From Verrucomicrobia bacterium LP2A (GTDB lineage Bacteria > Verrucomicrobiota > Verrucomicrobiia > Methylacidiphilales > Methylacidiphilaceae): DNA of 64,000 nucleotides. The DNA lies in NCBI GenBank assembly GCA_000526255.1, contig JAFS01000001.1, forward strand, positions 124,001 through 188,000, in the 5' to 3' direction. Positions 51,334 through 58,732 of the stretch are shown here, one piece after another (positions within the stretch are counted from its first letter, which is position 1; each line of letters begins with the position of its first letter). The notes under the pieces are model-generated. The model was given only the letters and a program-made list of their open reading frames with translations, did not search any database and was not told the DNA's origin. Position numbers and translations under genes: made by a program.

Positions 51334-52776
51334 CTAGCTCAGGGACGGTCGGAGAGTGTGCCAGTCGGTGCTCTGCTCGTAGGCATGCCCCACCTGGAGA
51401 ATCGTCTCCTCCTGCCGCATCGGACCGATGATTTGGAGGCCGATGGGAAGTCCTGACTGCGTGAAGCCGCAGGGGAGCGAGATCGCGCAAAGCCCCGCGA
51501 GGTTGACCGCGATCGTGAAGATGTCCGCCAGGTACATTTGGAGCGGATCTTCGGCCCGCTCGCCGAGGCGGAAGGCTGGCGTTGGGGAGGTCGGAGTCAC
51601 GATCGCCTGGCAGTGGCGAAAGGCCGCGAGAAAATCCTGCCGAATGCGCATCCGCACCTTTTGCGCCCGGAGGTAGTAGGCGTCGTAGTAGCCGCAGCTC
51701 AGCGCATAGGTGCCCAGCAGGATCCTGCGCTTGACCTCTCGGCCGAAGCCTTCCTCGCGCGTCCGCCCGTAGGTTTCGAGGAGATCGTCGCAGTCCTTGG
51801 CGCGCCTTCCGTAGCGCATGCCGTCGAAGCGGGCGAGATTGGCCGATGCCTCCGCCGTGGCGACGAGGTAGTAGGAGGCGACCGAATAGGCGGTGTGGGG
51901 AAGGGAAATTTCCCGGAGGGTCGCCCCGAGCCCTTCCAGATGGGAGATCGCCTGTTTCGTCGCGGCCTCCACCTCCGGATCGATGCCGCTCACGAAATAT
52001 TCCTTCGGGATTCCCAGCGTCATCCCTCGGATCTCCTCTCCGAGCTTGGCCGAAAAGGAAGGTGCCGGTTCCGGGTCGCAGGTGTTGTCTCGCGGGTCGG
52101 CCCCCGCGATGCTCTCCAGGAGCAGTGCTGCGTCCGCGACCGTCTTGGTCAGCGGCCCGATTTGATCCAGGCTCGAAGCGAAGGCGGTCAAGCCGTAGCG
52201 GGAGACCCTGCCGTAGGTGGGTTTCAGGCCGACGCAGCCGCAGAAGGCAGCGGGCTGCCGAATCGATCCTCCCGTGTCGCTTCCCAGAGCAGCGATCGCT
52301 TCGTGAGCCGCCACGGCGGCCGCCGAGCCTCCGCTACTTCCCCCCGGAACGCGCGAAAGATCCCAGGGGTTGTGGGTCATGCCCCACGCTGAATTCTCCG
52401 TTGAGGAGCCCATCGCGAACTCATCCATGTTTGTCCGTCCCAGGAGGATGGCTCCGGCCGACCGGAGGCGCTCGATGACGGTGGCATCGTAGGGAGCGAT
52501 GTACCCTTCGAGGATCCGGGAAGCGCAGGTGCAGGGTTCCCCTCGAACGCTGATCAGATCCTTGACGGCGATCGGCACCCCCCCCAAGGGCAGGGAGATG
52601 TCGGCCTTTTTGGCAGCCTCAAGAGCTCGCTCCGGGTGGAGATGGATATACGCTTTGACCTTCGGATCCACCGAGGAGATCTGGTCGAGGAGAGACTCGA
52701 TGAGCTCGGTAGGGTGGACTTCCTTGGCAAGCAGCTGCTTGCGCAGCTCTCGGATCGTGGAGAAGGCGAAGCTCAC
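51334..52776 (-). CDS. gatA: Asp/Glu-tRNA amidotransferase subunit A
   Basis: 480 residues, an amidase-signature enzyme that releases ammonia from glutamine. The Ser-cisSer-Lys triad is visible: Lys72 in GVPIAVKDLISVRG, a Ser in the GGSSGGSAAAVA stretch (147/148) and nucleophile Ser171 in SDTGGSIRQPAAFCG. The stop is 11 bases before gatB, and its start overlaps gatC by 4 bases, consistent with one operon and 1:1:1 subunit production. Confidence 0.97.
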   Translation of the reverse strand: MSFAFSTIRELRKQLLAKEVHPTELIESLLDQISSVDPKVKAYIHLHPERALEAAKKADISLPLGGVPIAVKDLISVRGEPCTCASRILEGYIAPYDATVIERLRSAGAILLGRTNMDEFAMGSSTENSAWGMTHNPWDLSRVPGGSSGGSAAAVAAHEAIAALGSDTGGSIRQPAAFCGCVGLKPTYGRVSRYGLTAFASSLDQIGPLTKTVADAALLLESIAGADPRDNTCDPEPAPSFSAKLGEEIRGMTLGIPKEYFVSGIDPEVEAATKQAISHLEGLGATLREISLPHTAYSVASYYLVATAEASANLARFDGMRYGRRAKDCDDLLETYGRTREEGFGREVKRRILLGTYALSCGYYDAYYLRAQKVRMRIRQDFLAAFRHCQAIVTPTSPTPAFRLGERAEDPLQMYLADIFTIAVNLAGLCAISLPCGFTQSGLPIGLQIIGPMRQEETILQVGHAYEQSTDWHTLRPSLS

Positions 52777-53060
52777 TCGAGAATCCGGGGGACGAGGAAG
52801 AGGCCGTCCGCCTTTTGCGGCGCGTTCTCCAAGACTTCGCTTCGCGTCAGTTCCGGCAACGGGCGATCGGGTCGCAGCCGATTTTGAAAACTCTCCTCCT
52901 CGCCGATGAGGGCGACTTCCCGGACCTCAACTTCCTCGAGCTTCTTCACGTAGGCGAGCACCTGCTCGAGTTGGCTGCCGAAGGTCTCGATCTCCTCCGG
53001 AGAAAGGCGAAAGCGCGCGAGCTCCGCGACATAGGCGACATCAATCGCAACGGTGGGCAC
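52773..53060 (-). CDS. gatC: Asp/Glu-tRNA amidotransferase subunit C
   Basis: 95 residues if started at GTG 53060, giving VPTVAIDVAYVAELARFRLSPEE, a typical GatC N-terminus. An ATG at 53120 would add 20 residues without a clear ribosome binding site. GatC wraps around GatA and GatB and stabilises the complex. It contains the conserved NRLRPDRPLPELTRSEVLENAPQK. It is the first gene of gatCAB and diverges from proS. Confidence 0.93.
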   Translation of the reverse strand: MPTVAIDVAYVAELARFRLSPEEIETFGSQLEQVLAYVKKLEEVEVREVALIGEEESFQNRLRPDRPLPELTRSEVLENAPQKADGLFLVPRILE

Positions 53061-53165
53061 GAAATATCCATACCGGAAGGCGCCGGTTTCTGGCAAGAGG
53101 GGGAAAGCGCGCTTCGCCATTGCGCTTGTTCTGGGCGAAAGAAGTGCGCTAGGTAAAGACAGCCT

Positions 53166-54680
53166 ATGACGGAACGGACAGCCATTTCCCCTACGCGCCA
53201 GGAAGATTTTCCCGAGTGGTACCAGCAGGTCATCGCTGCGGCGGACCTGGCCGAAAATTCCGAGGTGCGGGGCTGCATGATCATCAAGCCCTGGGGCTAC
53301 GCGATCTGGGAGCGGATGCAGCGCGAGCTCGATCGCCGGATCAAGGCGGCAGGCCACCAGAACGCCTACTTCCCGCTCTTCATTCCCTTGAGCTTTCTCG
53401 AAAAGGAGGCGGAGCATGTGGAAGGGTTCGCCAAGGAGTGCGCCGTCGTCACCCACCATCGGCTGGAAGCAAAGGAGGGGCGTCTGGTACCGGGAGCACC
53501 ACTCGCTGAGCCCTTGGTCGTGCGCCCCACTTCGGAGACGATCATCGGGGCGGCCTTCGCCCGGTGGATCCAGTCGTATCGCGACCTGCCCTTGCGGATC
53601 AACCAGTGGGCCAACGTGGTGCGCTGGGAGCTGCGGCCCCGGCTCTTTTTGCGGACGAGCGAATTCCTCTGGCAAGAGGGCCACACGGCGCACCAGAGTG
53701 CCGAAGAGGCCGAGGCGGAGGCGCTCCGCATGCTGCGACTCTACGAAGGATTCCTTCGCGAGATGCTCGCCCTCCCGGCCATGGCCGGGGAGAAGACGCC
53801 CCGGGAGCGCTTCCCGGGCGCCGTGCGGACCTTGACCCTCGAAGTGCTCGTCCAGGATCGAAAGGCGATCCAAGCGGGTACCTCCCACTTTTTGGGGCAG
53901 AATTTCGCCCGCGCCAACGGGATTACCTTTCTTTCCCCGGAGGGGCACCAAGAGCATGCCTGGACCACGAGCTGGGGAGTGAGCACCCGGCTAGTGGGCA
54001 CCCTGATCATGGCCCACTCCGACGACAACGGCTTGGCCCTCCCGCCCCGCGTCGCCCCCACGCAGATCATCCTCCTGCCCCTTATCCGGAAGGAGGAGGA
54101 GCGAGCGGCCGTCGAGGCGGCCTGCGGACGGCTTTTAGCCGAGCTTTCGGAGAAGAGCTACGCTGGGGAGCCTCTCCGCGTAGAGATCGATGCCCGTCCG
54201 CTCGCCGGGGGGGCCAAGAACTGGGAGTGGGTGAAGAAGGGAGTGCCGCTCCGCGTTGAAATCGGCCCGCGGGAGGTAGCCGCGGGAACTCTCTCGGTCA
54301 GTCGGCGGGATTGGTCCCCGCGGGAACGGCTTGCCCTGTCGGAGCAGCAGTTCGTCGCCAACGTCGAGCAGACCCTGGCGGAGATGCAGCAGGGCTTCTG
54401 GGAGCGGGCGCTTGCCTTTCAGAAGAGCCATACGCGGCGGATCGGATCCCGCGAGGAGTTCCTTGAGTTTTTTACCCCGAAGGACTCGGAAAATCCGGAG
54501 ATCCACGGGGGGTTCGCCGAGGTCCCCTGGGCCGGCGATACGGCCTTGGAGGACAAGATCCACGAGGAGCAGAAGGTGACAATTCGCTGCATTCCTTTGG
54601 AGCAAGAGCCCGCGTCGGGAACTTGCCCCTTCTCCGGAAGACCCGCGAAGCATCGGGTGCTTTTCGGAAAGGCCTATTGA
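53166..54680 (+). CDS. proS: Prolyl-tRNA synthetase, short (archaeal/eukaryal-type)
   Basis: 504 residues, without the bacterial editing insertion between motifs 2 and 3. Motif 2 is RWELRPRLFLRTSEFLWQEGHTAH, followed by the anticodon-binding domain (RVAPTQIILLPL) and the C-terminal zinc-like domain of the class 3 ProRS type, ending with KHRVLFGKAY. It charges tRNA-Pro. The archaeal/eukaryal-like type occurs in some bacteria. It is divergently arranged with gatC, with 105 bases between the starts. Confidence 0.95.
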   Translation: MTERTAISPTRQEDFPEWYQQVIAAADLAENSEVRGCMIIKPWGYAIWERMQRELDRRIKAAGHQNAYFPLFIPLSFLEKEAEHVEGFAKECAVVTHHRLEAKEGRLVPGAPLAEPLVVRPTSETIIGAAFARWIQSYRDLPLRINQWANVVRWELRPRLFLRTSEFLWQEGHTAHQSAEEAEAEALRMLRLYEGFLREMLALPAMAGEKTPRERFPGAVRTLTLEVLVQDRKAIQAGTSHFLGQNFARANGITFLSPEGHQEHAWTTSWGVSTRLVGTLIMAHSDDNGLALPPRVAPTQIILLPLIRKEEERAAVEAACGRLLAELSEKSYAGEPLRVEIDARPLAGGAKNWEWVKKGVPLRVEIGPREVAAGTLSVSRRDWSPRERLALSEQQFVANVEQTLAEMQQGFWERALAFQKSHTRRIGSREEFLEFFTPKDSENPEIHGGFAEVPWAGDTALEDKIHEEQKVTIRCIPLEQEPASGTCPFSGRPAKHRVLFGKAY

Positions 54681-54797
54681 GCTTTCGCTCCGCCTAGCCC
54701 GTCTTCCCAGCAGGGGCCGGTGCTTGGGCGGTGGCGCTAAAGCTGGCCTTGGCAAAGAAGAGGGAAAGGATGCCACCGGGCGCGCAGAAGGGTGACG

Positions 54798-54863
54798 ATG
54801 CCGACAGTAAGCGTTTTCTATGGCATCTTGATTCAGATGTTCTTTGAGGATCACGCCGTTCCT
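54798..54863 (+). pseudogene. DUF4160 protein, 5' fragment interrupted by the IS607-type element
   Basis: ATG 54798 opens MPTVSVFYGILIQMFFEDHAVP, the standard N-terminus of DUF4160 proteins. The frame is interrupted immediately after, at the end of the TnpB-type element. The continuation (PHFHARYAEHRA) is found at 56971. Joining base 54863 to 56971 restores the DHAVPPHFHARY core motif in frame. DUF4160 and DUF2442 genes often form pairs, as here. Confidence 0.85.
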
Positions 54864-54960
54864 AAAACCATAGACAAACCTTCCACTACCAGGGAAGGTC
54901 GTCGATGACGTCGGCCGAACAGTTCTGCCGACGGTTCGCGTGCCGGGATTCCGCCGGCAA
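54864..54960 (-). ncRNA. Candidate omega RNA (TnpB guide scaffold) at the element's right end
   Basis: On the minus strand the end of tnpB forms the hairpin ACCTTCC-loop-GGAAGGT (54878-54884 with 54893-54899), which spans the tnpB stop codon. About 14 bases later the element ends, and the flanking sequence AGGAACGGCGTGATCCTC would be the guide. This resembles IS605/IS607 omega RNAs, whose 3' scaffold overlaps tnpB and whose guide is copied from flanking DNA. Its 5' limit here is a guess. Confidence 0.4.
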
Positions 54961-56514
54961 TGCCCAGGTTGCGCCCAATGCCCGCGTTTCCGGAAGCAAA
55001 GGCGCGGGCGGCTCTCGCAAGCCTCCCGACCGGGCATGCGCTGCATGCGCCGCTTTGAGCCTCCTCCGAACCTCCGACCAGAACGACCACACATGCTTCG
55101 CCCGATTCCTCGCGGGTAGGGCAAAGGTGAGGTGGCCGCCATTGCGGGCCGGCGCAATGGCCTCCCGCACGGTCGGACGCTCGGAGAGGCCCAAGCCTCT
55201 CCTGGCCACGGCATAGGCCGCGCCCTGGTGAGAGCTGATGCCGTGACGACGCGCGTGGTTCACCGCGCCCATCACGGAAGTATAGGCCGGATCGACTTCG
55301 ATCCCCTCGACTCCGGCTCGAAAACAGGCCGCCTTGAGCAGGGAAATGGTCTTGGAGTAGCAAAACGACGAGATCTTCCTGGCGGCGGATGGACTTGCCA
55401 CCTCAAGCTCAGCCCTCCTTTTCTTGAGATCCAGCCGCTCAAGGACCAGGGGAAGACCACGCTCCCGGGCCATCTCCACAATCATCCTCGCCGCGTCGCC
55501 GATGATCGCCTTGGCTTGATCTTCGGTCTTGCCGTAGAGGTTGAGATCCACCCGAAGGGCCCGCCGCAGGTTGCCGAACCGGTCCGTCTCCGCCACGGCC
55601 AGATGGTCGTGGTTGATGTCGATCCCAAGCGCTCCCGCCAGACGGCTTGTCGCAACGGGAACCGGCTTGGCCGGGACGCTCGCGAAGACCCGCCAGCCCT
55701 TCCGGTCCCTTAAAAAGCGGTAGCTCACAGCCACTCCCTCCCGCTTCCGGACAGGCTTGCCCGTCTTGGTTTGCGAGAAGACAACCCGGCTCGCGGCAAG
55801 CGCCTGAAGGATCTCCTCCTGGCCATAGGCGAATCGCACGCCGGGAATGACCAGAAGCTTGCCATCCGAGGCCAGCGCATCGGGAAGACGCAGACGCAGG
55901 GTCAGGCTGCCGTCGTCCTCGACCGAAGCCCGGCAGGACTGGTTGCCCGCGGTCTCGTCCTTCGAGCCGATCACGAAGAACTGGCCGCTCCGCGCCGCCT
56001 GCCACTCCTCTTTCCACTCCGCATGGCTGGCATAACCGTTCTCCTCGAGGGCAAACTGCTTGCGGAAGAGGCGGCGGGAGCCGAAGCAGAGGCGGACGCG
56101 ACCCGAGTCCCTGTCGGCGACCAGCGCCGCGAGCCTGGCGCGAAGGCTCCCAAGCCGACGCTTCTTTTGGTGCAGCTTCTCCGAGCCTGGCTCCCTCGCC
56201 GAGAGGATGCCGATGACCCTTTCGGCTCTCTGGATGCGGGACTCGGCCTCGGCGATCAACTCCGGAAGCCGCTCCCGGATCGAGGCGATCTTGCCCTCGA
56301 GGCCCACGCGAATCGCGTTGAACTGCCGGGCGGTGATCCCAAAGCGCCGCAGGAACTCGCGCTTGAGATCGCCCATCGGAATCCCCACCCGCATCCTGGC
56401 AAAGAGGGCCCGCTCGGCTCGCCCGTAGAGATCCGCATAGGCGTCCAGAGCCGCGACCTGCTCTGCCGCGAGCCTCAAGCGCGTCTGATAGGTGAAGACC
56501 GGACGATCACTCAT
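54886..56514 (-). CDS. TnpB-like RNA-guided nuclease-type protein (IS607-associated variant)
   Basis: 542 residues, longer than common TnpB proteins (about 400). A long helical N-terminus is followed by RuvC-like motifs: Asp299 in GALGIDINHDHLAVAETD, Glu359 in PLVLERLDLKKR, and GIEVDPAYTSVMG. The usual CxxC zinc finger and the final Asp motif DRDxNAA are absent; their place is taken by GISSHQGAAYAVARRGLG. This matches the TnpB-related group sometimes called IS200/IS605 accessory proteins. Whether it still cleaves DNA is unknown. Its start overlaps tnpA by 8 bases. Confidence 0.85.
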   Translation of the reverse strand: MSDRPVFTYQTRLRLAAEQVAALDAYADLYGRAERALFARMRVGIPMGDLKREFLRRFGITARQFNAIRVGLEGKIASIRERLPELIAEAESRIQRAERVIGILSAREPGSEKLHQKKRRLGSLRARLAALVADRDSGRVRLCFGSRRLFRKQFALEENGYASHAEWKEEWQAARSGQFFVIGSKDETAGNQSCRASVEDDGSLTLRLRLPDALASDGKLLVIPGVRFAYGQEEILQALAASRVVFSQTKTGKPVRKREGVAVSYRFLRDRKGWRVFASVPAKPVPVATSRLAGALGIDINHDHLAVAETDRFGNLRRALRVDLNLYGKTEDQAKAIIGDAARMIVEMARERGLPLVLERLDLKKRRAELEVASPSAARKISSFCYSKTISLLKAACFRAGVEGIEVDPAYTSVMGAVNHARRHGISSHQGAAYAVARRGLGLSERPTVREAIAPARNGGHLTFALPARNRAKHVWSFWSEVRRRLKAAHAAHARSGGLREPPAPLLPETRALGATWALPAESRHANRRQNCSADVIDDLPW

Positions 56515-56908
56515 GGAGAGCCTCCAGCGCCATTTTCGCCCGCATCCGCTGGCCCCGATGCTCGACCAGAATGACGCCGACCTTCGGATCGCGCAAGATC
56601 CGCAAGAGCCCCTTGCGAGGTCCGTTCATCCCGGAGCCCACCTCCTTGAGCGCATCGACGATCGGCAACCGCTTGGCAAGCGCCGACTCCGTCAGCCGCG
56701 CCAGCTGCCTGTCCAGATCGGCCTTCTGGTCGGCGCTGGAGACGCGCGCGTAGAGGGCAACTCCGCCGGGCTGCCTCTCCTCCGCATGCACGATCACCGT
56801 CCCGGTCGGCAGCGGCTCGACCGGCACCGGCATCTTCCCGTCCTTCCCCATCCGCCAAGCCGTCTTGGAGCCAATCCCCTGCCGCCTTGCCCAGACGCTC
56901 AGCTTCAT
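56507..56908 (-). CDS. IS607-family TnpA serine recombinase, C-terminally short
   Basis: 133 residues from ATG 56908. It has the IS607 N-terminal MerR-like helix-turn-helix (LSVWARRQGIGSKTAWRMGKDGKMPVP), then the resolvase-like catalytic region ALYARVSSADQKADLDRQ with the active Ser. It reaches VGVILVEHRG but ends soon after at ALEALHE, whereas family members run about 60 residues further. The missing C-terminal part and the direct run-in to tnpB suggest an internal deletion, so this copy may not transpose on its own. Confidence 0.82.
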   Translation of the reverse strand: MKLSVWARRQGIGSKTAWRMGKDGKMPVPVEPLPTGTVIVHAEERQPGGVALYARVSSADQKADLDRQLARLTESALAKRLPIVDALKEVGSGMNGPRKGLLRILRDPKVGVILVEHRGQRMRAKMALEALHE

Positions 56909-56970
56909 GGGAAAAGAATGCCATGCAACGTGAGTTATGTCTATTGAGTAGTCAACTGTTGGCAACCCCT

Positions 56971-57168
56971 CCTCACTTCCATGCACGCTATGCGGAGCAT
57001 CGGGCTTAGATCAATATTGCAACGTTGGAGATCATGAGTGGGAGCTTGCCCCGCACTGCAATGTCGTTAGTCCGGCAGTGGGGAGAACAGCATCGCGACG
57101 AACTGATGGAGAACTGGCAGCTATGTGTGCAAATGCGCCCGCCGAAGAAGATCACGCCGCTGTCCTAG
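56971..57168 (+). pseudogene. DUF4160 protein, 3' fragment
   Basis: The frame PHFHARYAEHRA continues the interrupted gene at 54798. A TAG stop follows after 12 codons, and the same frame then goes on with INIATLEIMSGSLPRTAMSLVRQW and VQMRPPKKITPLS before its natural stop. So the gene carries both the insertion and a nonsense change (CAG or similar to TAG). Its last 46 bases overlap the DUF2442 gene, the usual arrangement in this pair. Confidence 0.8.
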
Positions 57169-57455
57169 TGCCCCCGATTCGTGCCGAGGCACCCGACGAC
57201 GTGCGCGACGTGATCCCCTTGCCCGGCTACCGCTTGGCCGTGCGGTTCGTGGACGGGACGAGTGGAACCGTGGACCTGTCGGCTCGCGTGGCCTCGCCGA
57301 AGGCTGGAGTGTTCGCAAGGCTGCGCGATCCAGAGATGTTTGCGCGAGTCTATGTGGAGCACGGGGCCGTCACTTGGCCGGGTGAAATCGATCTTGCCCC
57401 GGATGTGATGCATGCCGCATTGCAGCGTGCGGGTGAATGGAAATTGGAAGGCTAG
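57123..57455 (+). CDS. DUF2442 domain protein
   Basis: 110 residues from ATG 57123, within the last bases of the DUF4160 frame. It contains PLPGYRLAVRFVDGTSGTVDLSARVASPKAGVFARLRDPEMF and ends VTWPGEIDLAPDVMHAALQRAG, a complete DUF2442. The DUF4160-DUF2442 pair is common in mobile and accessory regions and has been proposed as toxin-antitoxin-like, without firm proof. The partner is broken, so this gene is likely orphaned. The remaining 290 bases before the next gene contain no recognised feature. Confidence 0.85.
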   Translation: MCANAPAEEDHAAVLVPPIRAEAPDDVRDVIPLPGYRLAVRFVDGTSGTVDLSARVASPKAGVFARLRDPEMFARVYVEHGAVTWPGEIDLAPDVMHAALQRAGEWKLEG

Positions 57456-57748
57456 AGGAGAGACAGGCTCTCTCATAGCGCCTCCTCCGCCGTGCTCTGT
57501 GTGTTCAGGCCGTTACCCATCCAGGCGGCGGCTTTCGATACGCGGTTCGGCAGCCTCAATGCGGACGTCTGACGCTGCGGACGGAGGGAGGAAAGACGAT
57601 CCGCCGACGGGCTGCCTCCGCCATCCGGCCGTTCAGGGAGCTAACCTTCTGCTTGTTCGGCACTCCTCTTCACCGCTTGAAACAGAAGGGAACGATCCAC
57701 TCCGCGGACTTGCTTTGCGCTCCACGAGCTTCCGGTCCAGGTTCCTCC

Positions 57749-58732
57749 ATGAAGACTCTCCCTTGCTTGGCGCTTGTCGCCTATGCGCTCGGTTGCGCGA
57801 GTCTGCTCGCCGCCGTTCCGGCCTCCCCTCCCGCCAGGGAGTCCGCGGAACTCGCCGCCCAATATGAGGCCGTGAGCCGGCCGCAGTTCATCCAGGGGAA
57901 AAAGCTCGTCTCGCTGCTTTCGATCGAAACCGGCGACTCCGTCCTGGATCTAGGATGCGGGACCGGGAAGCTTGCGGAATACGTGGCGAAGCTCGTGGGT
58001 CCGAAGGGGAGGGTGATTGGGCTCGATCCTTCTCCGGAGCGAATCGCGATTGCCAAGAAGAGGGAAGCGGGACGCCTTTCGTTCCAAGTGGCGGGCTCCG
58101 ACGACCTCTCTTCCTTCCCGAGCGGCTCCTTCGATCGGATCTACTTAAACTATGTCTTTCACTGGATCGACAAGAAAGCAGACACCCTCTGGCAGATCGC
58201 TCGGATCTTGAAGCCCGGCGGACGAGTCGGGCTCAGCACGGGCGCCAAGGATCAGCCGTCCAGGATCCAGAAGCTGATCCGGGAATCGGTCCGAGAGGCG
58301 CTGGGAGAGCTGCCTCCCGGCCTCTTCTTATCTCCCTTTCGCATCAGCGCGCAGGAGCTCCGAACCCTCGCCGAGCAGGTTGGCTTGCGGATCATCGACT
58401 TGCAGATTCTCCCCTTCTCCGATTACGCGAAAGATCCGGACGACGTCGTCGCCTTCCTCGACGCCAGCAGCTCGGGAAAATTCCTTACCGGGGTGGGGGA
58501 GGAGGAGCGCAGGCGAATCATCGCCCTCTTCAAGAGAAAGCTGGCGCACCTCCAAACCCCACGCGGAATCGAGATGGAGCATCCGGCGATCTTTCTCATC
58601 GCCGAGAAGCCAAAAGAGAGAAGCGCCGGCACGACGGACGGAAGATCAAACGATCAGCCGAGCTCGGCCAGGCACTCGTCGAGCCATCCGAGAAGCTGTC
58701 GGACCGTCTGCGGTGTCTCGTCTCCCATGTGA
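57749..58732 (+). CDS. Class I SAM-dependent methyltransferase with an N-terminal signal-like sequence
   Basis: 327 residues from ATG 57749. The N-terminus MKTLPCLALVAYALGCASLLAAVPASPPA looks like a signal or lipoprotein peptide with a possible lipobox (ALGC), although methyltransferases normally need cytoplasmic SAM. The methyltransferase core follows: motif I VLDLGCGTGKLAEYVAKLVG, GLDPSPERIAIAKKR, FDRIYLNYVFHWIDKK and LKPGGRVGLS. The region resembles UbiE/tellurite-resistance-type enzymes. Its 3' end overlaps the convergent aminotransferase gene by 79 bases. The acceptor and true location are unknown; an internal start could also make a cytoplasmic form. Confidence 0.8.
   Translation: MKTLPCLALVAYALGCASLLAAVPASPPARESAELAAQYEAVSRPQFIQGKKLVSLLSIETGDSVLDLGCGTGKLAEYVAKLVGPKGRVIGLDPSPERIAIAKKREAGRLSFQVAGSDDLSSFPSGSFDRIYLNYVFHWIDKKADTLWQIARILKPGGRVGLSTGAKDQPSRIQKLIRESVREALGELPPGLFLSPFRISAQELRTLAEQVGLRIIDLQILPFSDYAKDPDDVVAFLDASSSGKFLTGVGEEERRRIIALFKRKLAHLQTPRGIEMEHPAIFLIAEKPKERSAGTTDGRSNDQPSSARHSSSHPRSCRTVCGVSSPM

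Larger units (their letters stand above)
54864..56970 (-). mobile_element. IS607-type element with TnpA serine recombinase and TnpB-like protein
   Basis: About 2107 bases. The limits come from reconstruction of the split DUF4160 gene: 54863 joins 56971, with CCT present at both junctions (54861-54863 and 56968-56970), so the edges are uncertain by up to 3 bases. IS607 elements insert at short GG/CC-type sites without larger duplications, which fits. It carries tnpA (a short serine recombinase) and a tnpB-like gene on the minus strand. There are no terminal inverted repeats, as expected for this family. Confidence 0.8.
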
